Both the position numbers and the translations under genes were made by a program. The notes under the pieces are model-generated. The model had not been told where the DNA came from, ran no database searches, and saw only the letters and a list, made by a program, of their open reading frames with translations. A stretch of 64,000 nucleotides of DNA from Roseibium aggregatum (lineage in GTDB: Bacteria > Pseudomonadota > Alphaproteobacteria > Rhizobiales > Stappiaceae), in the NCBI RefSeq assembly GCF_017309185.1, contig NZ_JAEKJZ010000001.1, forward strand, positions 2,046,001-2,110,000, in the 5' to 3' direction. Each line of letters begins with the position of its first letter. The first letter of the stretch is position 1. This document shows, one piece after another, positions 27,207-36,511 of the stretch.

Positions 27207-29876
27207 ATGGCAGAAGATTACGAAACAAAGCAATCGGGTGTACGCGCGCCTTCAACGGGTGAGGGCGCGGAGCGTCCGATCGTTGATGATCCGCTGCTCG
27301 AATTGGCGCGCATTGTCCAGAAAAACAAGCAAGTGGGGTCCAGTGTGAGCAGCGGTCGGGTAGGCGCCACGGATTATTTCGCGGGATTGGAAGATGTCGC
27401 GGAATCCGAGTCCGGGCCCGGTCCAGAGCCGGCTTCGACGTTGCGGGTCGAGCCTTCCTTTACCGGAGAAGCAAAGACCGGCAGCAGTCCGGCGACGGAT
27501 AGCCGCCATGCAATCGAACCGGTCCGGCTGGAACCGTACCAGGCGCCGCAGGCTGAGGCTTATCAGACACAAGACCGAGGCGCAGGTGCCGAAAGGCTTG
27601 CGATGGCCGGTTTTCAGCAGGCTTCTGCGGAAGCCGCCCCGCAAGATCTCGAAGACCGCTCGAACCATGTGTCCAGTCTTTGGCCAAAAGACCCGCAAGA
27701 GTTTCAGCCGGTAGAGGAACGCGTCACAACGGAACCGGAACCCGTTGAAGCGGACGAACTTGAGCAGGCATTCGCTGAAGCGGTGGAGCATAGGCCGGGA
27801 GGCTTTGAAGCGGAACTGGACGTTGCGCTGAAGGACCAGCGCGACCCTTATTTAGGTGGCTTAAACGAGATTTCCGGCGACGCCGGGAACGCAAGCGGTC
27901 AGTCAAGTCTTGCTCCCTCCCTTTCGCTCGATCTGGAAGAAAATCTGACGGCCGAACTCGAAGACGAGCTGATCGGAGCCTTGCGTCAATCCGTCGACCA
28001 GCAGACCGACGAGCGCTTCGAAACGCCTTCCCAACCGGAAAGGCCTCAGACACCGCCAAGCTATGCGGCCCGTTTCGAGCTGCCGGAGCCTCCCTCCGTC
28101 GAATTGGAACCGGAAGTGGACGTTGAAGTCCGCTCGGCGCAGGCCCCGATGGTCGAGTTGTCCTCTGAAAGGGACCGAAGTGTCTTTGAGGACGAGCCGG
28201 TCAGAACTGTTCAGCCCGTCGAGCCTCGCACGTCGATGGCGGCGGCGTTCTCGGTTTCCCCGGAAACCCGGCCGGACCGGTATGACGTGCAGCCGCAACG
28301 GCTTGAAGACCGTCGGCCATCGATCGACGAAAACGATTTTCTCGCCGCTCTGAACACTCCTTCGGAGGAGCCCGGATCCGAACGAAGCGAATTGGATACG
28401 GCGCCCGGCAGGAAAGACGACCCGGCCGGCATAGAAACCTTGTTCGCCGACCTCGACTTCCCCGAGCCGGTGGAGCGGAGACCTGCTGCCTCCATGCGTC
28501 AGCCCGAGGAGCCGCAAGAGCCTGAAACCAGCGTTGACGAGATCGACGATATGGTCTGGCCGGATGCCGCCGAAGAGGTGCCGCAGGCCGCGGAAGACGA
28601 TACGCCACCGCCGCCCGAAGGGTACGATCTCGATGCGGTCGCCAGGGCCATGCAGGAAAGCGATCCGAGCCTGACCGGAGCAGGCGTGTTGCCGCCGCAT
28701 TCCTCTGCGGAGAGAGCTGCGGTTCCGCATGCCAGGGAAAGGTCGAGGCGGGGCGTTTTCGTTGCCGCCGGTGTTCTCGGTGTCGGTGTGCTTGGAGCTG
28801 CGGGTTTCTTTCTGATCGATGGCAATTCGGTCCAGGTGCCAAGCGGTCCTCCGCCGGTCATCAGCGGATTGCAGGAACCGTTGAAGATCCATCCGGAACA
28901 AAGTCAGGCACCCGCCAACGATCAGGCCGCAAAGCTCATTTATGACAGGGTCGACGGTGCGCAGGATGCGGGTCCGGACCGTCTGGTTCTGCCTGAGTCA
29001 CCGCAACCTGCAGAGCTGCCGCCGGCGCCAGCCGACACCAATGGCGGAGCGGAGCTGGTTCCCGGTGCGCCAAAACGCGTCAGAACCCTGGTGGTGCGGC
29101 CGGATGGAACGATCATTTCCGACGGCGACAGTGCTTCGCCCGCTGCACCGGGTGTGGCGGTTGCGCCTGCTCCGGCTGCTGCGGACGGGGCGACACGCGT
29201 CGTGACGACAACGCCGGTTACCTCCGGCAACGGGTCTGACGCCCCCGTCGGTTCCCCGGAGGTGCCGGCAGCCTCCAATCCGGTTGCGGATGCGCCTGCC
29301 GCACCGGCTCCAGGCGTGCCTGCAGTCGCGACGCCGGCCGTCGTTTCTGAAGGTAGCGAGACACCGGCGCCTGCCGCGCCGACCCCGGCCGAAGACACTG
29401 CGGCTGCGCAAGAGGTGGCAACGCCGGAACCGGCCGCGCCTGTTCCGACAGTGCTTCCCAGGAAAAAGCCGGATGCACCGGTACAAGTCGCAACTGCGCC
29501 TCCGGCACAAGCCGAGACGCCTTCAACCACCCGGTCCGAGGGCCCGCTCAACCTGAACCAGTCAACCCCGGCGTCCCCTCAGACGACCTCGTCTGGCAGC
29601 GGTTCGACGACGGGAACCATTCCATCCGGTACATATATCGTGCAGGTCACGTCACAACGCACCGCGGCGGCGGCAAGCGATGCCTACTCCGGTCTGCAGC
29701 GGCGCTATCCAGGCATATTGGGGAACCGTGAAGCTGTGATCGTAGCGGCGGATCTGGGAGATCGCGGGATCTACTATAGAGCGCGAATTCCGACAGGCTC
29801 CCGCGGGGAGGCGGACACCCTGTGCCAGAGCCTGCAAGGCGCCGGCGGGGACTGCTTCGTGCGCAGGCAGCCGTGA
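27207..29876 (+). CDS. SPOR domain protein with one membrane helix
   Basis: An 889-residue inner-membrane protein likely acting at the division septum. The first 515 residues are acidic, Pro/Glu-rich and probably disordered, in the cytoplasm. One transmembrane helix lies near 518-538 (VFVAAGVLGVGVLGAAGFFLI), preceded by RERSRRG. A long Ala/Pro-rich periplasmic linker (about 560-805) leads to the C-terminal SPOR domain (about 809-888, starting GTYIVQVTSQRTAAAASDAY), which binds glycan strands stripped of stem peptides. The neighbours nagZ and scpAB downstream are conserved. The disordered halves are much longer than the folded part, as usual for this family. Confidence 0.9.
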   Translation: MAEDYETKQSGVRAPSTGEGAERPIVDDPLLELARIVQKNKQVGSSVSSGRVGATDYFAGLEDVAESESGPGPEPASTLRVEPSFTGEAKTGSSPATDSRHAIEPVRLEPYQAPQAEAYQTQDRGAGAERLAMAGFQQASAEAAPQDLEDRSNHVSSLWPKDPQEFQPVEERVTTEPEPVEADELEQAFAEAVEHRPGGFEAELDVALKDQRDPYLGGLNEISGDAGNASGQSSLAPSLSLDLEENLTAELEDELIGALRQSVDQQTDERFETPSQPERPQTPPSYAARFELPEPPSVELEPEVDVEVRSAQAPMVELSSERDRSVFEDEPVRTVQPVEPRTSMAAAFSVSPETRPDRYDVQPQRLEDRRPSIDENDFLAALNTPSEEPGSERSELDTAPGRKDDPAGIETLFADLDFPEPVERRPAASMRQPEEPQEPETSVDEIDDMVWPDAAEEVPQAAEDDTPPPPEGYDLDAVARAMQESDPSLTGAGVLPPHSSAERAAVPHARERSRRGVFVAAGVLGVGVLGAAGFFLIDGNSVQVPSGPPPVISGLQEPLKIHPEQSQAPANDQAAKLIYDRVDGAQDAGPDRLVLPESPQPAELPPAPADTNGGAELVPGAPKRVRTLVVRPDGTIISDGDSASPAAPGVAVAPAPAAADGATRVVTTTPVTSGNGSDAPVGSPEVPAASNPVADAPAAPAPGVPAVATPAVVSEGSETPAPAAPTPAEDTAAAQEVATPEPAAPVPTVLPRKKPDAPVQVATAPPAQAETPSTTRSEGPLNLNQSTPASPQTTSSGSGSTTGTIPSGTYIVQVTSQRTAAAASDAYSGLQRRYPGILGNREAVIVAADLGDRGIYYRARIPTGSRGEADTLCQSLQGAGGDCFVRRQP

Positions 29877-29952
29877 TCTGGAAGTCGACGTTCAGGACAG
29901 GGGCGGGGAAGCCTGCCTTTGATCCCGTGTTTGCCGAGTGGCTTCTGCCGTT

Positions 29953-30966
29953 TCAGTCGATCAGGCAGTTGACGAGAAATGGCAGACTTTCGTCCAGCCG
30001 GTAGTCGATGGACGAATGAGTGTCGTTGAATTCCCGGTAGACGTGCGCGACACCGAAGCGATCCAGTTTCCTGTGGAGCCGCCGGGCGCCGTAGACAAGG
30101 TTATATTGGTCCTGATTTCCGCATTCTATCCATAACGCCTTCAGGGACTTCAAGGCGTCGATGTGCAAATCCGCCATATGCACGGGATCCCAGGACTGCC
30201 AGGCAGACCAGCGCTCCTCGATAAGCTCACAGGTTTCCGGGTCGACCGGGAGGCGAATGCCGCAGAACACATCGGGGTCCGGATCGGGATCGTAAGTCGC
30301 CGCCATGGCGAATGTCATCATGTCGTGAAGCGAATTGCCCGGATATTTGGGCCCTTTCTCGAAATCGGTGACAAAGGCCTCTATGGAGCCGGCTTTCGCA
30401 ATGGCACGCAGGGCACTGGGCATTTCCGGCAGGTAACAAAGCTCGAAAGCCATGTCGCCGGAATGGCAGGCCGCCGCGGACCAGACATCGGCGTGTTTCA
30501 TGGCGTGGACCAATGCGCCATATCCGCCGGAAGATTTTCCGAATATGCCGCGCCTGCCGGTACCGCCGCATTTGAAGCGGCCTTCAACCGCTTCCAGCAT
30601 CTCGGTCGTCAGCCAGGTCGCCCACGGGCCCATCGCGATGCTGTCGATGTACTGGTTGCCGCCGAGACGGGTGAAACAGTCCGGAAACGCGACGACGACG
30701 GGGGCCAGTTCACGGTCGTGGATAAGCCGGTCGAGCCGTTCGGGGACATTTTCGCCGAAGTTTTTCCAATTGGCATGCGCCGGACCGCCGGCCGTGAAAC
30801 CGACGATATCCACCAAAAGAGGCAGGCCGCTGCCGTCGTGGCCGTGAGGGGTGTAGACGACAATGTCGCGGGTCGCGGGATCGCCGAGCCGGTTTTGCTC
30901 AAGGATTTCAGATTTCAGGGAAATCCTGTGCAAGCTGCCGGCTGGAATATCGTGACGTGCGCGCAT
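29953..30966 (-). CDS. Putative esterase, enterochelin esterase-like alpha/beta hydrolase
   Basis: A 337-residue hydrolase of the esterase D/Fes-like family (PF00756 type). The nucleophile elbow is GKSSGGYGA (Ser near residue 158), and the charge relay is likely completed by Asp in WIECGNQDQYN and His in FNDTHSSIDYR near the C-terminus. DIVVYTPHGHDGSGLPLLVDIVG is the typical first strand region. There is no signal peptide, so it is probably cytoplasmic and the substrate is unknown. ATG 30966 is chosen over 31005, as GGAG lies 6 bases upstream. It lies inverted between the SPOR gene and nagZ, breaking a usually contiguous block. Confidence 0.85.
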   Translation of the reverse strand: MRARHDIPAGSLHRISLKSEILEQNRLGDPATRDIVVYTPHGHDGSGLPLLVDIVGFTAGGPAHANWKNFGENVPERLDRLIHDRELAPVVVAFPDCFTRLGGNQYIDSIAMGPWATWLTTEMLEAVEGRFKCGGTGRRGIFGKSSGGYGALVHAMKHADVWSAAACHSGDMAFELCYLPEMPSALRAIAKAGSIEAFVTDFEKGPKYPGNSLHDMMTFAMAATYDPDPDPDVFCGIRLPVDPETCELIEERWSAWQSWDPVHMADLHIDALKSLKALWIECGNQDQYNLVYGARRLHRKLDRFGVAHVYREFNDTHSSIDYRLDESLPFLVNCLID

Positions 30967-31083
30967 GGATAGCTCCGTTCGGGACAATTTCCTCAGGGTT
31001 CTCAATCGCAGGTACGGTACACCCGTTCAAGTACCCGCGCTGTCTTTCTTGACGGAACCATGGGCGCCCGCTAAGCCGGATTC

Positions 31084-32103
31084 ATGACCAGAGCCTTTGT
31101 TTCCGGCTGTGCCGGGCCGGAATTGACCGAAGCCGAGATTGTCTTCTTCTCGCGGAGCGATCCCTGGGGATTGATCCTTTTTGCCCGCAACATCGTGTCG
31201 CCGGATCAGGTCAGGGCTCTGACCGCCAGCTTTCGCGAAGCAGTCGGCAGAGCCGATGCGCCGGTACTGATCGATCAGGAAGGCGGACGCGTTCAGCGGA
31301 TGAAACCACCGCACTGGCCCAAGTATCCCGCGCCGGGGTTTTACGGCGATCTTTTCAATGAGCAACCGGAAACCGGCCTCAAGAGTGCTTGGCTCGGCGC
31401 CCGGTTGATCGCGGCAGATCTCCATGATGTGGGCATCACGGTCGCTTGCCTGCCTTGCCTCGACACCCGGTTTCCCGAGACGGTCGATGCCATCGGAGAC
31501 CGGGCTTTTTCGGCCGAGCCGGAAACCGTGGCGCTCCTCGGCCAGGCCATGGTGGACGGCGCTTGCGCCGGTGGGATTTTGCCCGTGATCAAGCACATCC
31601 CCGGACATGGCAGGGCGCGCGTCGACAGTCATCTTGAACTGCCCAGGGTTGAGGCGGACAAGTCTTCGTTGGAAAGCGTGGATTTCCGCCCTTTCAAGGC
31701 GCTTTCCGGCGTGCCTTTGGGCATGACAGCCCATATTGTATATGCGGATGTGGACGACGAAAGACCCGGAACGCAAAGTTCAAGGGTCATTCAGGAGGTC
31801 ATCCGGAGGGACATCGGGTTTGACGGTTGCCTCATGAGCGACGACATTTCCATGAATGCGCTCGGCGGAAGCTACGCAGATCGTGCGCAAAGGGCCATTG
31901 ACGCCGGTTGCGACATCGTTCTGCACTGTAACGGCGATATGGAGGAAATGCGCGCTGTGGCGGCCGCCGTTCCGGAACTCGCCGGCAGGGCAAAACAGCG
32001 CTGTGACGCGGCCTTGGACAGCATCAAACCTCCGGCCACCGGGTTCGATCGTGACGCGGCCTGGGAGGAGTTTCGTTCCATCACGGGCTGGCAAGGTGTT
32101 TAG
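31084..32103 (+). CDS. nagZ: Beta-N-acetylhexosaminidase (GH3), peptidoglycan recycling
   Basis: A 339-residue GH3 N-acetylglucosaminidase that removes GlcNAc from recycled anhydromuropeptides in the cytoplasm. The NagZ signature KHIPGHGRARVDSHLELP (about residues 177-194) carries the catalytic histidine loop; LIDQEGGRVQRMKPPHWP and FDGCLMSDDISMNALGG, with the nucleophile Asp, are also clear. No signal peptide. scpA follows 11 bases later, so nagZ-scpA-scpB probably form one transcript. Confidence 0.95.
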   Translation: MTRAFVSGCAGPELTEAEIVFFSRSDPWGLILFARNIVSPDQVRALTASFREAVGRADAPVLIDQEGGRVQRMKPPHWPKYPAPGFYGDLFNEQPETGLKSAWLGARLIAADLHDVGITVACLPCLDTRFPETVDAIGDRAFSAEPETVALLGQAMVDGACAGGILPVIKHIPGHGRARVDSHLELPRVEADKSSLESVDFRPFKALSGVPLGMTAHIVYADVDDERPGTQSSRVIQEVIRRDIGFDGCLMSDDISMNALGGSYADRAQRAIDAGCDIVLHCNGDMEEMRAVAAAVPELAGRAKQRCDAALDSIKPPATGFDRDAAWEEFRSITGWQGV

Positions 32104-32114
32104 GCGCGGCTGAC

Positions 32115-32954
32115 ATGGCGGACTTGGGGAAAAACAATCAGACAGCGGAGGACGGGTCCTTCGATCTTTTGAGCGCGGTCGGAGCGGAAGAAGACCGTGC
32201 GACGAGCGATCCGCAGCTTGTTGTTGACGTCGAAGGATTCGAGGGGCCGCTCGATCTCTTGCTCGGTCTCGCGCGCACTCAAAAGGTGGATCTGACAAGG
32301 ATTTCAATTCTGGAACTCGTGGAGCAGTACCTGGAGTTTGTCGCGGAAGCCCGTCGCATGCGCCTGGAACTGGCGGCGGACTACCTTGTGATGGCGGCCT
32401 GGCTTGCCTATTTGAAGTCCAAGCTTCTTCTGCCCGAGCAGAAGGACGAGGATGAGCCGACCGGGGAGGAACTGGCTGCCGCGCTCGCCTTCCGGCTTCG
32501 ACGTCTGGAGGCCATGCGGGAGGTCGCCGAAAAACTGATGACCCGGAGCCGGCAGGGCAGGGATGTGTTCCACCGGGGCGCGCCCGAAACCATGTCGGTT
32601 CAGCACAAGAGCATCTGGGACGCGTCGATCTACGATCTGTTGACGGCCTATGCCACGCAAAGGCAGCGCCAGTCGGTTACCTCGGTTCGGGTTCTCAAGC
32701 GGACCGTCTGGTCGCTTCAGGAGGCCCGTGAGCTTCTGACCAGACTTGTCGGCCGCATCAGCGAGTGGGCCCCCCTGAACGCCTATCTGCGGGACTATCT
32801 CTACGACAACAAGGACTGGGCGACGATTGTGGCCAGCACCTTTTCGGCCAGTCTCGAAATGGTCCGCGAGGGCCAGGTTGAAATCCGCCAGGGCGAGCCG
32901 TTTTCCCCTGTCTACATTCGCTCCGTGGTGAAGGAGCAAGACCATGGCACCTGA
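32115..32954 (+). CDS. scpA: Segregation and condensation protein A
   Basis: A 279-residue kleisin subunit of the Smc-ScpAB condensin. The N-terminal kleisin helix region VDVEGFEGPLDLLLGLARTQ (about residues 36-55), ISILELVEQYLEFV, and YLVMAAWLAYLKSKLLLP are diagnostic. The C-terminal winged helix is degenerate but present. It overlaps scpB by 11 bases, indicating coupled translation. Confidence 0.94.
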   Translation: MADLGKNNQTAEDGSFDLLSAVGAEEDRATSDPQLVVDVEGFEGPLDLLLGLARTQKVDLTRISILELVEQYLEFVAEARRMRLELAADYLVMAAWLAYLKSKLLLPEQKDEDEPTGEELAAALAFRLRRLEAMREVAEKLMTRSRQGRDVFHRGAPETMSVQHKSIWDASIYDLLTAYATQRQRQSVTSVRVLKRTVWSLQEARELLTRLVGRISEWAPLNAYLRDYLYDNKDWATIVASTFSASLEMVREGQVEIRQGEPFSPVYIRSVVKEQDHGT

Positions 32955-33651
32955 GGATGGACACGGGGTCGCTTCGGAGCGGGGAGACGACAGGGAGAGC
33001 ATTGGCCGCGACGACCTGTCGGTCCTGAGAATGGTCGAGGCTTTGCTGTTTGCGTCGTCCGATCCCCTGTCGCTGGAAGAGTTGACGCTGCGCCTTCCCG
33101 ACGGAACGGACGTTCTCAAACTTCTGGAGACGCTGGAGAAAAACTACGCGCCGCGCGGGATCAATCTGGTCAAGGTGGCCGGCAAATGGTGTTTCCGGAC
33201 CGCGGACGATCTTGCCTTTTTGATGCACAAGAATGTGGAAGAGCAACGAAAACTGTCGCGCGCTGCCCTCGAAACGCTGGCGATCATCGCCTACCACCAG
33301 CCGGTAACCCGTGCCGAAATTGAAGAAATTCGCGGCGTTTCCACTTCCAAGGGAACGTTGGACGTTCTTCTGGAAACGACCTGGATCCGCATGCGCGGCC
33401 GGCGCAGGACACCGGGCCGGCCGGTGACATATGGCACGACCGAACAATTTTTGATCCATTTCGGACTTGAGAGTGTTAAAGATCTGCCGGGATTGGAAGA
33501 ACTGAAAGGAGCCGGTCTTCTCGACAGCGCAGTTCCGGCCTCCTTCCTGGTGCCAACGCCGAATGACGACGCGGCGTTGAACGAGGAGGAAGATGCGCTC
33601 GAAGACGGCTTTCTGTTCGGTGAAGATACGGAAGAAACCGCCGGAGCTTGA
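32944..33651 (+). CDS. scpB: Segregation and condensation protein B
   Basis: A 235-residue partner of ScpA with two winged-helix domains. LRMVEALLFASSDPLSLEEL opens the first; LSRAALETLAIIAYHQPVTRAEIEEIRGV opens the second, followed by GRRRTPGRPVTYGTTEQFLIHFGL. The C-terminal 50 residues are acidic and variable. Its stop overlaps the start of the following ABC ATPase gene (TGATG). Confidence 0.95.
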   Translation: MAPEDGHGVASERGDDRESIGRDDLSVLRMVEALLFASSDPLSLEELTLRLPDGTDVLKLLETLEKNYAPRGINLVKVAGKWCFRTADDLAFLMHKNVEEQRKLSRAALETLAIIAYHQPVTRAEIEEIRGVSTSKGTLDVLLETTWIRMRGRRRTPGRPVTYGTTEQFLIHFGLESVKDLPGLEELKGAGLLDSAVPASFLVPTPNDDAALNEEEDALEDGFLFGEDTEETAGA

Positions 33652-34787
33652 TGCCACAAAACGATAACACATTCGCCAACGGCAACGACCAACGGGCGGA
33701 CTGGGGCGCGCCGGGAACAGCCGGGGCCACCATCGCCGCGGGACTTGTTTTTGAAGACGTCTCGCACGATTACGACGGCGTGGAGTCCGTCCGGGATATG
33801 ACTCTGTCAGTCGCGCCGGGAGAAATCCTGTGTCTTCTTGGCCATTCGGGCTGCGGCAAGACCACGCTGATGCGGATCGCGGCCGGTGTCGAACGCCAGT
33901 CTCGGGGAAGGGTTCTGATAAACGGTCGCGAAGTGGCCGGTGACGCGGTTTTCACGCCGCCCGAAAAACGCGGTGTGGGGCTGATGTTTCAGGACTATGC
34001 CCTCTTTCCGCACATGAGCATTCTGGACAACGTGATGTTCGGGCTGAAAGCCCTGGCCAAAAAGGATGCCAGATCCGCGGCGCTCGGCGCGCTCGGACGG
34101 GTCGGGCTTGCGGACTATGCCTCCGATTTCCCGCACGCGTTGTCGGGGGGAGAGCAACAGCGTGTCGCTCTGGCCAGAGCCTTGGTGCCGCGTCCGGGCA
34201 TCCTGTTGATGGACGAGCCCTTTTCCGGCCTGGACAAGCGGCTACGTGACAGTGTTCGCGATGACACCCTTGCTGTTATCCGGGAGACCAGGGCAACCTG
34301 CATCATCGTGACCCACGATCCGGAAGAAGCCATGCGCATGGGCGACAAAATCGTTCTGATGCGCAATGGGCGGCTCGTCCAGTACGGTACTCCGGCTGAA
34401 CTTTACAACAGTCCGGCCGATCTTTTTGCCGCCCGCTTCTTTTCGGAATTGAACCAGGTCAGCGGAACCGTCACCGGCGCGGGTATCGAAACTCCCTTGG
34501 GCGTACTGCCGGCGGACGGTGTTGAAAACGCCCGGTCCGTCGATATCTGTGTCAGGCCACAGGGCATCTTGCTGCACGAGGCGGGGCTTGCGGGTGTTCG
34601 GGGACGCATTCGGTCGAAACGATTCGTGGGGGAGGTCGATCTTTTGACGATCGCGATCGAAGGATTGAACCAACCGGTCCAGGCAAGAGTGCGTGCGGGC
34701 AGCTCCTGGGACCAGGGAATGGATGTCGCGGTGACGACCGATCCGAAGGACGTTCTTGTTTTTCCGCGAGAGGACACCCACGTCTGA
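33651..34787 (+). CDS. ABC transporter ATP-binding protein, CUT1/FbpC-PotA-like, without permease
   Basis: A 378-residue import-type ATPase. Walker A is GHSGCGKTT, Q-loop FQDYALFPHMS, signature LSGGEQQRVALARAL, Walker B ILLMDEPFSGLD, and H-loop VTHDPEEAMRMGD. A C-terminal TOBE-like region (about residues 285-375) is typical of iron, thiamin, polyamine or sugar importers. No permease or binding protein is adjacent, so the substrate cannot be named. ATG 33651 overlaps the scpB stop, suggesting co-translation with the condensin genes, an unusual insertion between scpB and tatA. The first 30 residues are a non-conserved polar extension. Confidence 0.88.
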   Translation: MPQNDNTFANGNDQRADWGAPGTAGATIAAGLVFEDVSHDYDGVESVRDMTLSVAPGEILCLLGHSGCGKTTLMRIAAGVERQSRGRVLINGREVAGDAVFTPPEKRGVGLMFQDYALFPHMSILDNVMFGLKALAKKDARSAALGALGRVGLADYASDFPHALSGGEQQRVALARALVPRPGILLMDEPFSGLDKRLRDSVRDDTLAVIRETRATCIIVTHDPEEAMRMGDKIVLMRNGRLVQYGTPAELYNSPADLFAARFFSELNQVSGTVTGAGIETPLGVLPADGVENARSVDICVRPQGILLHEAGLAGVRGRIRSKRFVGEVDLLTIAIEGLNQPVQARVRAGSSWDQGMDVAVTTDPKDVLVFPREDTHV

Positions 34788-34913
34788 AGAAACACCGCGG
34801 TTAATCATTCCGACTAAGGACCGAAAATGTTCGGCTGCGACAGGTTGCAGGGTGACAGCCGTTTTTGTACAAGTGCCAATGGGCTCGAGAGCCGTTGAGT
34901 AGGAGTTTAGGGT

Positions 34914-35138
34914 ATGGGAATTAGTATCTGGCAGATCCTGATCATCGCAGTGGTGGTGGTTCTGCTGTTCGGACGTGGCAAGATTTCCGAGCTGATGGGC
35001 GACGTTGCCAAGGGAATCAAGAGCTTCAAGAAGGGCATGGCCGAAGACGACACCGCCGACGCTCCCAAGACAATCGACCATCAGGCCAGCGAAGCGGCGC
35101 CGTCCGCCAAAGCTGAAGATCAGTCCAAAGCGAGCTGA
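34914..35138 (+). CDS. tatA: Sec-independent translocase protein TatA
   Basis: A 74-residue TatA that forms the pore for folded proteins. The N-terminal helix ([18 protein letters not shown]), the FGRGKI hinge and the amphipathic helix [12 protein letters not shown] are textbook; the tail is acidic and Ala-rich. TAGGAGTTTAGGGT precedes ATG 34914. First gene of tatABC. Confidence 0.96.
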   Translation: MGISIWQILIIAVVVVLLFGRGKISELMGDVAKGIKSFKKGMAEDDTADAPKTIDHQASEAAPSAKAEDQSKAS

Positions 35139-35192
35139 TCTTAGGGCAGGAGCCCAATCTGCGTCGCGTCTCCTTAAGGGACGAAAACTCTC

Positions 35193-35636
35193 ATGTTCGA
35201 TATCGGCTGGACCGAACTCCTGGTGATTGCCTGCGTGGCGATCATCGTCGTGGGGCCAAAAGACCTGCCGCGCATGCTGCGCACGCTCGGCCAGACGGTC
35301 GGGAAAATGCGGCGCATGTCGCGTGAGTTTCAATCGACCTTCAATGATGCGTTGCGCGAAGCCGAGAAACAGGCAGATATCGCCGACATGAAGAAACAGG
35401 TCGAAGAGGCGGCGAACTTCAATCCGTTGGGCGACTTGAAAAAGTCGATCGAGGAGGATGCGGCCGGCAAGAAAGCCGACGCTCCGAAAGCACCATCTGA
35501 CCCGGACGCGGCAAAAAGCGGTGCCGAACCTGCTGATGGAGGAGAAACCTCCGTCGGGACCAAGGATGCGGTGGCGCCGTCCGCATCGGCGCCGAAACCG
35601 GCTGACACTCCGCTCACGGAAGAAGTGAAGGCATGA
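35193..35636 (+). CDS. tatB: Sec-independent translocase protein TatB
   Basis: A 147-residue TatB that forms the twin-arginine substrate receptor with Tat[21 protein letters not shown] is the membrane helix, followed by [22 protein letters not shown] and a long amphipathic helix. The Pro/Ala-rich tail from about residue 85 is variable. Its stop overlaps the tatC start (ATGA). Confidence 0.96.
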   Translation: MFDIGWTELLVIACVAIIVVGPKDLPRMLRTLGQTVGKMRRMSREFQSTFNDALREAEKQADIADMKKQVEEAANFNPLGDLKKSIEEDAAGKKADAPKAPSDPDAAKSGAEPADGGETSVGTKDAVAPSASAPKPADTPLTEEVKA

Positions 35637-36439
35637 GCCAGGAAGATATCGACGCCTCGAAGGCGCCCCTGATCGAGCATCTGATTGAATTGCGCCAGCG
35701 GCTGATGTGGTCGATTGGGGCGATCTTGGTGATGTTCGTCATCTGCTTCTATTTCGCGACGGATATCTACAACATTCTCACCGTGCCCTACTTGCGGGCG
35801 GCTGGCGATTCCCACCCGGTTGAAATGATCTTCACCGCGCCGCAGGAATGGTTCTTCACCCAGCTCAAACTGGCGTTGTTCGGCGCTCTTTTTCTGGCGT
35901 TTCCGGTTGTCGCAAGTCAGGTCTACATGTTCGTGGCTCCGGGCTTGTACAAGAACGAACGCGGGGCCTTTCTTCCCTTTTTGGTCGCGACGCCGATTCT
36001 CTTTCTGATCGGCGCCTGCCTTGTCTATTTCCTGGTCATGCCGATGGCCATGGGCTTCTTCCTGTCCCAGGAGCAGATGGCCGGAGACGGCAAGGTCGCC
36101 ATTCAACACCTTGCCAAGGTCAGCGAGTATCTCGGCCTGATCATGATTCTGATCTTCGCCTTCGGACTGGTGTTCCAGTTGCCCGTCGTCCTGACGCTTC
36201 TGGGCCGCGCCGGTCTGGTCACGGCCGAGGATCTGAGGAAAAAGCGCAAATACGCCATCGTCGGGGCTTTCGCGGCGGCGGCTATTTTGACCCCTCCGGA
36301 CCCGATCTCGCAGATCGGTCTTGCACTGCCCACGCTGCTTCTCTACGAAGTCTCCATTCTGTCAGTCAGACTGGTGGACCGCCAGCGCGCCGAGCGCGAG
36401 GCCGAACGCGAAGCGGAAGCGGAAGACGCGGCCGTTTAA
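35633..36439 (+). CDS. tatC: Sec-independent translocase protein TatC
   Basis: A 268-residue, six-helix membrane protein that recognises twin-arginine signals. [20 protein letters not shown] opens the first helix; [21 protein letters not shown] and [21 protein letters not shown] carry the conserved periplasmic and cytoplasmic residues, including the Phe-Glu-like site region. [15 protein letters not shown] lies before the last helix. Ends in a highly charged Glu/Arg/Ala tail. Overlaps tatB by 4 bases. Confidence 0.97.
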   Translation: MSQEDIDASKAPLIEHLIELRQRLMWSIGAILVMFVICFYFATDIYNILTVPYLRAAGDSHPVEMIFTAPQEWFFTQLKLALFGALFLAFPVVASQVYMFVAPGLYKNERGAFLPFLVATPILFLIGACLVYFLVMPMAMGFFLSQEQMAGDGKVAIQHLAKVSEYLGLIMILIFAFGLVFQLPVVLTLLGRAGLVTAEDLRKKRKYAIVGAFAAAAILTPPDPISQIGLALPTLLLYEVSILSVRLVDRQRAEREAEREAEAEDAAV

Positions 36440-36511
36440 CGTATCGTCCTTTCCGCATCCCGGCCGGTCTGACGGAACGCAAAACCTACGACCGCCGTTC
36501 GGGAAGTGAAG

